From: Mesocentrotus franciscanus
Lineage: Eukaryota > Echinodermata > Echinoidea > Camarodonta > Strongylocentrotidae
Reading direction: 5' to 3'
Assembly (NCBI GenBank): GCA_037976565.1
Contig: CP137675.1
Coordinates: 11,364,534 to 11,428,533 of the forward strand
Length of the DNA stretch: 64,000 nucleotides
A program made the position numbers and the translations under genes. Positions 1 through 11,933 of this stretch are shown here, in pieces. The notes under the pieces are model-generated. The model saw only the letters and a list, made by a program, of their open reading frames with translations, was not told the DNA's origin and did no database searches. How positions within the stretch are numbered: the first letter of the stretch is position 1; each line of letters opens with the position of its first letter.

Positions 1-264
1 GAGAGCAAGCTAGCTTACTTTCTTATCATTTTAAGTGTAAAAATTGATAAAAATTATATTAAGTATACCTTCATTTTAATATTGCAGATGGAACCTTAAA
101 ATGTACCCCTTGGCAAATCCAATTTTCACCAATGACAACCTGTGGTCGTTGGTTTCTCATGAAGGGAAAATGCTAATCAGTCATATGGAGATAGGGTCAC
201 ATGCAGGTGAGTTGGTCAGGTGCTTTACATTATCACCTAACCATACTCCTCTTATCCAAACCAC
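1..264. other. Unique AT-rich DNA, no gene seen
   Basis: Nothing recognisable apart from a short stretch around 195-225 (ATGCAGGTGAG followed by GTCAGGTG) that is loosely echoed at 622-650. No splice-bounded or conserved reading frame is evident. Confidence 0.5.
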
Positions 265-368
265 TACTCTCTCTCTCTCTTTCTCTTACCATCTCTCTCT
301 CTCTCTCCCTCACTCTCCTCCTCTCTTTCCCTTCCTGTAAATGTATTCCCGTCTCTCTCTCTCTCCAC
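265..368. repeat. (CT)n-rich microsatellite
   Basis: Imperfect CT dinucleotide runs interspersed with CCCTC and TTTC. Open frames crossing it on either strand are low-complexity Ser/Leu or Arg/Glu strings and are not taken as genes. Confidence 0.9.
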
Positions 369-913
369 ATCTTCTTTCCAAATATATCATAAAAACTCCT
401 AATGAATAAATTCACAAAATGGTAACATTTGATGTCCAAATAGAGCAGTTAGAATAAAGACTGGTCTATTACAACGATAATGCATTGAGTCTCTTTCAAA
501 CTTTAGCTATCCCACCCCACCCCCTTCCTTTTTTTCCTCTCTTCTTTTTATTATAAAGATATCGAATGCCAATAATGACCATGCACGTCAGAGTGAAGAG
601 AGTATAGGTAGTAAGCAGGTCATATGCAGGTGAGGTGTTCAGGTGTGTGCATGACGTCAGGTGTGCACATACCATTAATATCACCGCTTACCTGTGAATT
701 GGGGGTGTATTACTCATGCAGTGCCGAAGCATGTGTATTCATACCATGTTATCATGATATCATGTTTAGAGGTACAATGTATCACATGAAAAAGAATCAT
801 AATCACATTGTCTTGAGAGGATATTGATAAATATGAAATAGTCTTGGCCTCATTAAACAAAGTGATATCATATCCCTACTGAGTTCATTCAATTAAAACA
901 TGATATTGTTTGA
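369..913. other. Gene-free stretch
   Basis: AT-rich unique sequence with no recognised repeat or conserved frame. Confidence 0.45.
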
Positions 914-957
914 AGGGCAGAAGGGCATTATATGAGAAACAATGCTCTTCTGGCTCC
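914..957. mobile_element. Palindromic mini-element, copy a (shortened loop)
   Basis: Left arm 914-929 carries CAGAAGGGCATT and right arm 941-957 carries AATGCTCTTCTGGCTCC, its imperfect reverse complement (12 of 16 positions pair). The loop is 11 nt. The right flank (CCAAAAAAGACAATATC) and left flank (CATGATATTGTTTG) extend the family's wider arms. This is the most shortened of six copies in the window; the commonest length is 57 bp. No coding capacity. Family membership is inferred from shared arms and flanks. Confidence 0.7.
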
Positions 958-1077
958 AAAAAAGACAATATCAATTTTTAAATACACAGCATCTACAAGA
1001 TGAAGAGGATGAGGGAAGGAAGAAAGAGAGAAGGTAGAAGAGAAGGAAAACAAAGGAAGCAATGGTACAATTTGAAA

Positions 1078-1145
1078 TAAGAGAGAGAGCGAGAGGGGGA
1101 AGGGGGAGGGAGAGATGAGGGAGGGAGAGAGAGAGAGAGAGAGAG
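1078..1145. repeat. (GA)n-rich microsatellite
   Basis: Polypurine tract GAGAGAG with GGGGGA interruptions, continuing a looser purine-rich area from about 1005. Confidence 0.9.
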
Positions 1146-3740
1146 TGCGCAAAATAGAGATAGAGAGTGCGAGATACAATTGAAGGAAAGATTGAGGTAT
1201 TTAAAAGGTAAAGAAAATGTCAAGAGCTGAACAGAAAGAATAAAAAGTTACAAGTAGCTAAGAAAGACTTAGATGTAAGAAATAGAGAGAAATAGGAAAA
1301 TAGAGGATGATGGATAAGGATAGCAAAGTGAGGGAAAACCAGGGTTCCGGGGTGTTGCATGCGTATGGCTCATTCTCTTTCTCATAAATACCAAAATAGC
1401 AGTAATGACAATATACCCATAATTCACTGTACATTCAATATCAAGTAAATTCTTTCTTAAAGTTATAATATTCCTTTCATCTCCATCGAAAATCAGCAAA
1501 CAGGTCTACATGTGTTTCTGAAAACTCCCCCCTTCCCCATTCTTATAGAATATTGCAAGACATGTTCATTGCCAAAAACAATGCAAGTTAAAAGCACTTT
1601 CAACATTTTTGGCATGAATGTGATATGATTGATATATGACAATAGCTCCCTGAACCCAAAGCATATTCATGACATTTCTGTCTATCTGCATACAAGAATA
1701 TCTCACTACCGAGGTAACATAATGGTCTTCCTCCTCACGCTTAAACCACATATATCTCATCACTCACAAGGGAGGAGAGAGAAAGAACGAGGATCGCTCA
1801 TCAGAGCCGATCTTCTTCAGCATCCAGCCGGCCTTCTCCCACCCATCTCTAATCATCGGATTGCGCACTTGACAGTTCCTTGTCCGTCTTCATTTTCAGA
1901 CGGTTCCGCAAACCGGTCGAAGCCGAAATGTCAAAACACCCCTACTTAATCCAGTTTCCTGGCGAAAGCGAACCCCCAACAGATAGGGTAAAGTGTGATG
2001 GGCTGTCCCAGATAGTGAGGAATCATTCGGGCACATGACAGAATAGAAAACAAGAGAAAAAAGAAGAAAATCAGGTCGCATTCACGCTTTGCTTTGCAAA
2101 ATGGGGTGGAATGAATTTCCCAAACATTTATTGAGACCAGAATATATGGTTTCATTCACTGTGTTTTTATAACATGAAGAGGAACAATAACATGTTCATA
2201 TCTTATCAAGACATTTCTAACACTCTGCTTTCATCATTACATAGTAATGACTGTCTATTTAATAATTTTTGTTAGTGTTAATCTTTCCGTCAACAGCTAA
2301 ATACATCAACCCTTTAAACAAAATTAAAATCAGATCAATTAAAAAATACCCAATTTTGCTATCAATAAGTATATTCATGATTTCACAGACATCTCTCCAT
2401 TACAACACAATTGTATATAGACTTGGTGGGCATGTATCACACCTGTATATTTTCAGCCATAAAACTCACAAGCATTTGGTCAAGTCAAATATCACACTTA
2501 CAAGTGTCTTTTTTTTAAATGAAGTATTAAGTAAAATCTTTCATGTTTTGAGTAGCAAAATGATAAAACACTGTCAGGCAAAATCATTGTGAACATGCAC
2601 TTTACAGGACTCATAAGGGAAATGAAAATGGAGCAAAGGAAATGGAGCGAAGGAAACATGAAGAGGGAAGTAAGCAACTGTGCAGAGAGGCATAGAAAGC
2701 AACCAAACAGTTTTAAAAAAGGGTAATAAGATGAAGAAAAACAATGGTTACATAAGAAACAATGAAATGTATAGACAAAACCAAGAAAATGAGAAACAAT
2801 GACCTTAAACAGACTCTAAAGAGGCAAAAAAGTAGATAGAAAAATATGTTTTAACAGAAGGGGCTTGAGAGCAATACAGATAGGAGAAGGGTTGACGGTA
2901 ATATAGAGTGATCAATGTACTATTTAGTAGAGGAACATGGAGAGATGAGAAAAGCCACCAGAGAGGAAAATGGATACATTCTAGTGAGAGGGTGAGATGG
3001 GGGGAAATATGAAGAGTGTTAAGATCCAGGGATCACAAAAAGAGAGCTCAAACACTGACCCGATTTGATTGACTGAGCAATGCATGCATTAACTTACTAT
3101 CCTACAATCACCCCCCACAAGAATAGGATGACAACCAATTAGATATTTATTAAGCGTTGCAGAGCGCATCCATAAAGAGGAGTGAGACAGACTGATCATC
3201 AAAAGGGCACCGAGTTGAAGAAACAAAAGAGATGAAAGGAGACTGAGAGATCGATACAACAAAGAGGTTGGTAAGAGATGGATGTCTTGAAATACCCATC
3301 AGCAGAGCATTTTTGTATCAAGTTTAGAGATCACGTCTTTACTGCTATCGTTGGACATCGATTAGACCCATTTCTGTTGAAGTGCCCTTCGTTTTAACAT
3401 TCATATCGTGGCGCTAATCCGCAAGAACACTTCTGCATGATCTGATAGTCTCCGATTCTAATAAGCTTCACAGAATCAGAACAACACCTTAAACATTAAC
3501 ATTTCTACTGAGGCTAACTTTTTTTTCTCCTTGGCACATTTCCTTTCAGCCAGTATCCCTTCCGTCGCCACATAAGGCGATGCCAAACCTGTTTTCCTTT
3601 TCTCTTTGTTTTGTAGCCCTGGCATGAACTTGCTCTTTGGTCGGTAAGCTGGAGATGTGATGGCATGTATACTAGGATTGGGATTAAGTGAGATGTGCCG
3701 CAGGGAGGCAGGTGTAGCCTTAATAAACAGCAAAGTCTTT
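1146..3740. other. Gene-free stretch with one higher-complexity patch
   Basis: Mostly AT-rich unique sequence; 2620-3060 is purine-rich. The patch 1770-2010 is less AT-rich and non-repetitive (it includes CAAACCGGTCGAAGCCG) and could be regulatory. Another distinctive patch is 3330-3480. No convincing exon. Confidence 0.4.
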
Positions 3741-4350
3741 CAGGCACCCTCGTCACGTTTTAACCCTTCTGCTGCCAGTGAAACCTCAGTACAGTCTCAT
3801 GATGTTCATGGGTATAACTCTCTTGCTACATGAGAAACAATGACAGTCTCAGGCACTCTGGTCACGTTTTAACCCTTCAGCTGCCAGTGAAACCTCAGTA
3901 GAGTCTAGGGATGTTCATGGTTTAACTCTCTTGCTACTTGAGACACAATGAAAATCTCAGGCACCCTGGTCATTTGTTAACCCTTCTGCTGCTAGTGAAA
4001 CCTCAGTACAGTCTCAGGATGTTCATGGGTTAACTCTTTGCCACCGGAGAAATGCAGTAAACCAGAAAGTCTCAGGCACTCTTAGTCATGATTTAACCCC
4101 CTCACTACCAGTGAAACCTCAGTACAGTCTAAGGAAGTTCATGGGTTAACTCTCTTGCTACATGTCAAATGAAAGTCTGAGGCACAGTGGTCACAAATCA
4201 ACCCTTTTACTACAATAAGAACCTTAATACTACCAGAGAACTCTCAATAAACTCAGACAGTCTGATAATGGTTTAAACCATTAAGTACCATAGAAACTTT
4301 AACAATCACAATAAGAAGAAGTCTCAGCCATCCTAGTCATGGTTTAACCC
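3741..4350 (+). repeat. Minisatellite, unit about 108 bp, about 5 units
   Basis: The motif CAGGCACnCTnGTCA recurs at 3741, 3850, 3958, 4073 and 4179 (spacings 109, 108, 115 and 106), with a degraded echo near 4320. Each unit holds two related half-units, each with a TTAAC core: TTAACCCTTCTGCTGCCAGTG and then TAACTCTCTTGCTAC. Both are followed by purine-rich text, so the 108-bp unit probably arose from an older dimer of about 54 bp. Divergence rises at the right edge, as expected for an ageing array. Confidence 0.85.
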
Positions 4351-4870
4351 TTTTCCTATGAGATAAACCTACAAAGATTTTAAAAACAGCATAGCCTCAG
4401 TCACGACAACAACAATATTCTTCTATCATGATTATGGAGCTACTTTATTGATTAAGGCAGACTTTTCCAGTAAGTGATCATGGAAGCACCATGGCTAAAT
4501 TCTATTATTTTTCACAAGAGTTTTTTTGTTAATGCTACAAATATCTATTACCCTAGATACACAACTTATCTGATGAGAACCAGAAGAGCAGTATTACACT
4601 TCGCTAGCTTTCATTGCCTGTCTGCACAGTTGCTCGTTTGCCACTCATTCAAGACAATAGGCATGGATGATTCTCCTTGAACACCATGGCTTTTCATAAT
4701 TACTCATTTCTGGTCTTGATTAGCTTCAAGACAACCATTTTGACACTAGTATAGATTAATACTGCACTGAAAACCTGTAAATACATTTTGAATCCTTTGT
4801 TATATCTATCCATGATAAATGCAATGTGGCACAGGGAGATTATTTGTGCAGCATATAAAGAGTTAAAATA
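4351..4870. other. Gene-free stretch
   Basis: Unique AT-rich DNA. GAACCAGAAGAGCAGTATTA at about 4575-4595 resembles one arm of the 57-bp palindromic family but has no partner arm. Confidence 0.35.
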
Positions 4871-4890
4871 AGTTAACATCCTTCTGGCTC
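4871..4890 (+). mobile_element. Solo right arm of the palindromic mini-element family
   Basis: AGTTAACATCCTTCTGGCTC matches the right arm of the 57-bp palindromes with one or two changes. No clear left arm lies within 60 bp upstream, so this is a decayed or half copy. Confidence 0.5.
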
Positions 4891-5300
4891 TCTGGAGATG
4901 ATTCAAGTGTTATCTAGAGCATGATTTGCTTTACTTTGGCGGCGGGTTATTCTTGAAGATTGGCACAGCCATAGTTCCCTTCACCCCTCTCCAAGGGTCC
5001 ATCCCCCTGGACTGGTTCCAAAAGCCTGAAAAGAGCTGTCGATTAGGTACTTAATCTGATTCAAAATGTCAGAAAAAGTATACACCTTAGGTTGAAGTCT
5101 GCCCCAACAAAGTGCATTTGGATTCATACTGTATAAGGCACTTTCCCTGCTACTGAGCCCCTCTTTTTATTGTTCCAATTCTCTGATAAAGACTTCCGCC
5201 GCTGTCACTATTGAAAATACAGGGAAGGAAAACTCACTAAATGTCTTTAAAAAGTTCTTAATCTATCACTAGATAGTGTGTGAGATGCCTCGATCTAAGG

Positions 5301-5474
5301 AATGGTCAAGCCTGCTTTAGCGACTACCTGTGTAGAAAGCCTTCCTGTCTATAAAGACCAGTTTCCCCTTGAAATAGTGTTTCTCATGGAAATGTGATAT
5401 ATAAAGACCACCTGCCTATAAGACCCCTTTGTGTGTCTCCTTTGAGCAATCTTTCTATGCAGGTTTCACTGTAA
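5301..5474. mobile_element. Degenerate MITE of the CAGTCAAACCTG type
   Basis: Starts GGTCAAGCCTGCTTTAGCGAC and ends CAGGTTTCACTGTA, with internal repeats of CTGTCTATAAAGACCA. It is an older, more mutated relative of the element at 5602-5795. The frequent AAAGACCACC sub-repeats are a hallmark of this foldback type. Confidence 0.75.
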
Positions 5475-5601
5475 TAATAAAAAAAAGTATGAAATACTGA
5501 GAAAAAAAATGAAAAAAATTTAAGAATTCACTAGAGAGATGAGGTCCTGACTTCAAACCCATCATGAAACTATTATGTCACTTTTCATTAATTTAACCTG
5601 G

Positions 5602-5795
5602 TACAGTCAAACCTGCTTTAGTGACCACCTGTCTACAAAGACCACCTGTCTACAAAGACCACATTTTTTGTTTCCCTTGAAAATGGTTTCTCATTGAAAC
5701 ATGTACTAAAGGAACCTGTCTACAAAGACCACCTGTCTACTAAGACCACTTTTTGTGTTTCCCTTGGGCGGTCGCTATAGACAGGTTTGACTGTA
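5602..5795. mobile_element. MITE with TA target sites, CAGTCAAACCTG termini
   Basis: Bounded by TA dinucleotides: TACAGTCAAACCTG at the left and CAGGTTTGACTGTA at the right form perfect 14-bp terminal inverted repeats. The interior is four to five copies of a CTGTCTACAAAGACCACC-like unit plus TTTCCCTTG spacers. A TA duplication points to a Tc1/mariner-related or ISL2EU-like mobiliser (inference). No coding sequence. 194 bp. Confidence 0.88.
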
Positions 5796-5973
5796 TATGT
5801 AAGAGATAAATAACAGATACATTGAGAGTGAAGGGGATTTGAAATATAACAGAGAGAGACAAACATATACAAAAGTGTGGGACACAGAGGGACAAAGAAG
5901 AGTAAATATATTCTAAAAGGGATAAGGTTAACTAGAAAGAAACAGTTAGGACATCAGAATAAGCGAGGAAAAT

Positions 5974-6252
5974 AGAGAGAGAGAGAGAGGGACTAGCTGA
6001 ATAGAGGCACTCACATTCAATTTAGGATGGGGGAATGAGAGTGGACTACAATCTTTAATTCAACAACTCATCATGTGGTCAATTAGGATAGAATGTCACA
6101 ACATTGTCTTGTGTTAGTGCGATCCAGTATGTGTGTGTGAGAGAGAGAGAGAGAGTGTGTGGATGGATTCATGCTGGGGGAAGGATTGTGGAAAAGAAAA
6201 TAGAAGGGACAAATTTATGGGTATGCATGTACTTAAAGAGGGTGATAGACAT

Positions 6253-6283
<31 letters not shown>

Positions 6284-6284
6284 C
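5974..6284. repeat. Cluster of three short (GA)n runs
   Basis: GA runs at 5974-5990, 6134-6156 and 6256-6284, separated by unique sequence. Open frames here are low-complexity Arg/Glu strings. Confidence 0.85.
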
Positions 6285-9200
6285 TATAGTCCACTGTACA
6301 TTATATGATCCGACTACGATCTGATTTTGGAAAAATTTGTAAATAGCATTTGTTTTAAACATTCAAACTTCTAAAATTTTAAGGATCAATGATTTGAATA
6401 GTCATATGATTGATTAATACAAATTTTAATGGACTTCAAGCTTCCTTGGAGGAGGAATAGCTAAATCGGTTCAGAATCATAGCGATGTTACACCAGTAGT
6501 GCAAAGTCGATTCAGGGTTTATTCTGACTAGAAGGCATAAATGTGCTAATATTCCTGTTGTTAGTATTCTTTATATCATTATATAGAACCTACATCGGGA
6601 AGATGATGTTTGTTTAGATTTCTATATCTAATATAATCATAATTTCTTCGAAAATCAGATCGCAAGAATAACATAGTGTGCAGTGGGCTTTAGAGAGAGA
6701 ATGGTGTAGATAGTACATGAAAGAGAGAGGGAAGAGAGGTAAAGAGGGGGAGAAAGAAAAAGATAGCGAATGAGATAAATAAAGTTAGAGAGAGCAAAAA
6801 ATAAGAGCAAGATGAGATTAAGGGAGGGAGGAAGGGAAGGAAAGAAAGAGAAAGGAAGAACAAAAAGTCAAAATTAATGAAGGAGACTTGGGACTAAAAG
6901 GAACAAGTTGTGAGCAAGAGAGAATGAGGAAGACATCGCCAATGATAAGGGGTGGGCATCAGGAGTAAAAGAAAAAGATGCCTTAAAAAGTAAATAGGCC
7001 TACCTAGAAAGTAATAGCAATTCTGACTTTCCAAGGACTAAAATACAATGTGCATTTGGAGGGTACAAGCCAGCAACTTTGAATACTTTCTCTGCAAAAT
7101 AAATGCAGGCATATCTAGAATTGAGATATAGAGGAACAGACACATTCCCTATTATAGCCCATTACTGCACCAGCAAAGATGTCAAAGGGTGCCTGGGGAT
7201 TAGAGCACTTCATTAAGGAGGGAATAAAATTGATGACCGTCATTTTGTGATTGATGGGGGAAATGGTGGAGAGAGCAAGAAATAGGATGGTGGTAATCTG
7301 GAATATTGAAGTTGGTTACTATTTTTATGATGATGAGGAGGATGAGAATGTTAATTACAATTTTGATTATGATGAGAATGTCAACAGTGAGGATAATTTT
7401 GATATGATAAAGAAAGCAATGAAGAAGTAGCTCAATGATGAACACGATCGCAACTTTTTTCGAAAATCAACTCAAGGACAATTTCAATACCCTATTGTAT
7501 GTCCCATAGAAACCATGTTCAGATTACTTAAGACATCATGTCAACATGTGACACACAAGGCTACTGCAATTGCCTTAGGTAGATTTTGTTTAAAGTGGTT
7601 GCTATCATGTTCATTGTAATTACAAGGACTTGATTCATCTACAGAGAACCTTCAACCAGAAGGTCATTTACTCAAATCCTGGGACATCAATACCAACATA
7701 TTAATCTGCTCTACATCACATACATGAAAAGAGGGTTAACACATTATTCATCTTGTCTCTTTTTGAATCAGAAGGGCAATAAATCTGATCATCTGAAACC
7801 AGAATTGGCTAAAAAGAAGAAGAAAAAAATGTCAGGATAATGTCGAAAAATATTAAAACAAAATTGGTTGAGTTGCATATACTGCAATACTAAAACTTCC
7901 CCAAATATTCATAGGTATTATCTCTAGCAAAATTGACATCTCTTATGCAAGCAGTATAATGCATTTCTGGTGATCTATTTCTCTAATACAAATCTACAAT
8001 AATCGACAAGTGAGTCAAAGCCCTTCTCGTTTTAAGCAGACTTGGATGCAGTTGACCTACGCGATAAACCATGAACCACATTAACGGAAACCATTATGAC
8101 GGTGGAGAGAGAGCTGCGACCACTCTCTTGCTTATCTCTCGGCCTCTCATCCCTAATCGAGAGCGAAGGGAGCTCCGCAAAATGGGTGTAATATCGGGCT
8201 GATGAGAAACCATAGGGCTAATTGGGTAGGAAGAGTTTGATGGATGGCCTAAATCACGGCTTAATTCACTGGCAAATTGTCAGCCAAGCACCGGGGACAT
8301 GCCTTTTTTTTTCTTGTTTCAGCGCACAGTAGATTAATGCCACTGCGGGTAATGTTGGGAGGTAAGGTCTAGTCTGATATGGTGATACCTTTTGGGGGTA
8401 TCTAGGTTACAGGGCAATTATGCAGTCATCTTAACGCAGATGATATTATACTAGTGAAAGGAAATCATCAATCAATATTAAGTATTCTAAACTCTTGAAG
8501 AGGTAATATTTTAAATATGTTTAAGAAGTTTTTTATCTTCTCTTTCCCTATACAAAGTTTTATCTACATGAGATATGAAACTACTGCTGTCTACAGAGCA
8601 TGATTTATGAATGGGATCATGCACTATATGTACCTATGCACTGCTGTTGAGGGAGTTAATGAAAGATATTAAATGTAACAGTTCATCAATGCTGTTCATT
8701 CTTATACACAATTTGTCTTAATAAACCAAGAGTGAAAGTCGATGGGTTTGAATGTGACAGGATAAAATATGCAATAGAAAAAAGGAAGGGATAAGGCATA
8801 ATGGGAATGGCAAATTAAAAAAAAAAATAGAGCCTGATGTCAAATCTTAGTCAAAACCCAATGAAGACTAGAATAAATATTTGAACGTGTACAGCATTTC
8901 ATATGGAAATGAAGACATTTTTAATGTTTACCCCCCTCCAAAAAGAGATCAGTTTTTAAAGTCCAAGTAACACAAAAAATAAGAAAAAATCCAAGTAGTA
9001 CCCTTTCTTGCAGTAGGAATTACATCACATAATACCATGGCACAAGCATGATCTGTAAGGTAAGTGCACAACGGCAATCACCTCTCCACACCTAGCATTT
9101 GCTTAAATCTCAGAAACTCTAATATTTCCCAACACAACGCTCCGTTTTCTCCATTTAAATGTCCATCTAAAATTCCCAATTCTGTTACCGATCCTGCCTT

Positions 9201-9767
9201 ATTACCCCCACTAGGAGGCATGGGGTGAAGTGTCAAGGGGAGTTTATTATTCATGAGCTCATGAATTATGCATGGCAGGTTCCGATTTCCAATCGTAGCA
9301 AAGTTTTCTGGACAGGCCGCAGAGTAGTGGGAAAGTAATATACTCTCCATTCTATATGACAGGGATAAGGAGCAAACTCTCCTTTCCAAAATACAATCTT
9401 TCATACTTCATTTCTTCATTCATTCTAGCATGAACATTTTTCTGATGAAAATGGGGATAAGGACGGACATCCCCAACCCCCAATTTTCCTAAGACTCGCT
9501 ATGCCACATTCTGACCCACATTGGAGCTTCGGCCATGAAAGCTGACACCCTCACCCTCTCACTTTTAGCATTGATAGGCAATCTAACGAAGAATCTTGTG
9601 ACATTTAAAAATGTGCATTTACCTCTCGCCCCTGTTCTCTATTTCCCCCTAAGGGTATGAACCTGCCCACCATTACTCTCTCGCCAATATTCACCTCTAT
9701 GTCTCTTTCCTATATCCTTTTGTTTTCTCCAATTTGCCTCAACTTCAAACTGATTTTTTTTTGCCTT
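6285..9767. other. Gene-free 3.5 kb with two higher-complexity patches
   Basis: 6640-6930 is purine-rich and 7321-7400 is GAT-rich. 8040-8330 is non-repetitive, less AT-rich and holds homeodomain-type cores (GGGCTAATTGGG, CACGGCTTAATTCAC). 9060-9360 is a second such patch. TCAGAAGGGCAATAAATC near 7766 resembles a single arm of the palindromic family. No exon recognised. Confidence 0.4.
9249..9266. promoter_or_regulatory. Perfect 18-bp palindrome in a unique patch
   Basis: ATTCATGAGCTCATGAAT is exactly self-complementary. It lies in the non-repetitive patch 9060-9360. It could be a dimeric transcription-factor site; the factor is not identified. Confidence 0.3.
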
Positions 9768-9849
9768 CTCTCTCTCTCCCCCCCTCTCTCTCTCTCTCTC
9801 TCTCCCTCTTTCTCTATCTCTTGTTCTCTCTCTCTCTCTCTCTCTCTCT
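9768..9849. repeat. (CT)n microsatellite
   Basis: About 80 bp of nearly pure CT dinucleotides with a few CCCC and TTT interruptions. Confidence 0.93.
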
Positions 9850-11497
9850 GAAAGGTTGAATAATCTAAGTTAGATGTAGAGTTAGACTGGAAGAGAGGAT
9901 TCAATCAATAATATATACAGCATAATAACTGGCGCATAAACGTTACCTATCAACAACAAAACACTTCCAGAGCCTTTGGGCTATGTTTGCAGTCTTTGCT
10001 CAACATTTTGAATCAAATATTTTTTTGCAATAAGTTTAATCCATGAAGTCAGATGGATAGGAAGGCCACCTTGCTAGCCACAAATATATGAAACTGTCAC
10101 TTTTATGTCATAAAGCAAAAATTGGGCCAATTTATCGGAATTCGAGTGTGGCTAAGCACACATCATTACACAAGCTTTCCCGCTGCTGATGCGTAACTGC
10201 AACAAGATTAAGACTACATGCGCCGATCTCTGTGACACTTCTTTGCTTCAGATCAGGACACCAATTCTTGGCAGCTTCACATAAGGAAATATATTTGTAT
10301 AATTAGAACAAATAACATAAAGAAAGTTTAGGTCATAGTTTCTGCTCTTGTTACAGTGTGCAGAAGTGTTAAGACCAAAAGTGACAATTTCTGCAAACCT
10401 TTGCATATCAATGTCATGATTAAAAATAATTGCCATTAACCAATAGCTTTCTGCCACTTTTCTCTGAGGTGAGATTTACAAAATATTTAACAGAAAGTAT
10501 GTCCCTCCCTAAGGTTTGAACAAATTAAGTTATCTTTGTTAGATATAGAGTTAGTAAAGGTTAACTGCTGTAGCATAACAACTGCCATATGAAATTGTAG
10601 GTTCCTAAATAAAAGTATGCAAGGGTTGTGTGAACTGATCAAGTACAACAGCTATTACCAGATTGGAAGTCATTGGGGAAAAGGGTTATTTTTATGTGAT
10701 TGCCCAAATGAGAAAATCAATAGATCTTTTGAATTCTCTTTCAGCAAGAAACAACGATAAACAAAAGGAACTCAAGGTCAGGCCAAGCAATGGGCACCAA
10801 ACTGTCTGGTAAAATACCCATGAAAATCGAAGTTGACTGATATTGACCAGAAAACTGATCTGGACATTGATTTTGAGCCGGCTTCAGCTATCCCCCGGAT
10901 GCCAAGAACACAGCCGAAATTGAGAGTTGAACAGGACATATTTGGAAGGACATTAAAAGGAGATAACAAGCTGAGTTTTTGCATTCATTGTTCGCCTTAT
11001 CATGCATTCCTGCCGCTTGGGTTTCGCTGACTGCTGCATTTCCACGGTACATTTTTCCCATCCATGCGAATCCTGAATTTTAAAAAAGTTAGAAATAGCC
11101 AAACTGCCGAGATCGATAGTGTTCGACACCTTGGACGGGTGAGGCTGGGGTAAGCCGAGAAGGGAAGAAAAGGTGCTAAGATATGGCAGGACACAGCTTA
11201 GGAATGGGGCTGGAATGGGATTAGAGAGTAAATAAGGGTCGGGGAAGATGGAGCGGAAAGAAAATACAAGCCAGACTGTCTGCTTTTTGACCCACTTACG
11301 CAAGTCTTCAGAAAAACTTCCCCAACTTGTCTATTGTCTGCGACGGAGGGATCGGGTTTTGTTCTTTTTACGCCATCTACGGGGCTGAGGGAGTCTAAGT
11401 CGCAGAAAGATGGATGAGATATCTATGCGATGGGTGACAGAAAGGCTAATGGGATACCTCCTATGGATGAGAACAAAACAAAAGAAATGACACAGGA
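9850..11497. other. Gene-free; higher-complexity patch at 10860-11400
   Basis: The right half (10860-11400) is less AT-rich, has no internal repeat and keeps frames open on both strands for 60-115 codons (for example 10833-11030 plus and 10953-11303 minus). I recognise no protein family in any of them. A regulatory block or a lineage-specific exon are both possible. Confidence 0.35.
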
Positions 11498-11790
11498 TTC
11501 TCTGCAGACTGTAGGACTATGGGGGCTTCGTACTTACTGTCAAGACCAGGTCACAATCCATAATTCCTCGATCCTAAAGAAGGCAACAAAACAAAAGCAA
11601 TTATACAATGTTCTCTGTGTCTCTAGGACTTTGTACTTGGGGTCAAGTCCAGTGCTAGTTGATAACCACCAGCACAGAAAGACCAACTGAAGTTAAACAA
11701 GACCCTCTGCTGCCTGTAGAACTATGTTGGCTTCATACTTGGTTTCAAGTCCACATCACATGTAGTAGGCCTAGTCCACCTTGGTATATA
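11498..11790 (+). repeat. Degenerate tandem repeat, about 100-bp unit, 3 units
   Basis: The phrase CTCTGCAGACTGTAGGACTA ... GGCTTCGTACTT ... CAAGACCAGGTCACA at 11498 returns at about 11612 (CTAGGACTTTGTACTTGGGG) and 11706 (CTGCCTGTAGAACTATG ... CTTCATACTTGGTTTC). Units are diverged by roughly a quarter by eye. Confidence 0.5.
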
Positions 11791-11933
11791 GGAACCAACT
11801 GAACTTCATTGGTCTTTCACATATTCTATGAGAAAGGGTATGTTCAAGGTATTTGGTCATTTGCCTTTCCATAGACACCAAGATATAGACACGAAAATAT
11901 AACTAAATTGGGCCACGAGTGTCATAACATCTG

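Noticed and set aside
7655..7672. AACCTTCAACCAGAAGGT as a palindrome family member
   Set aside because: Short self-complementarity only; lacks the family's arm and loop sequence.
9078..9404. Minus-strand 108-codon frame
   Set aside because: No recognisable domain or splice context; kept only as part of a possible regulatory patch.
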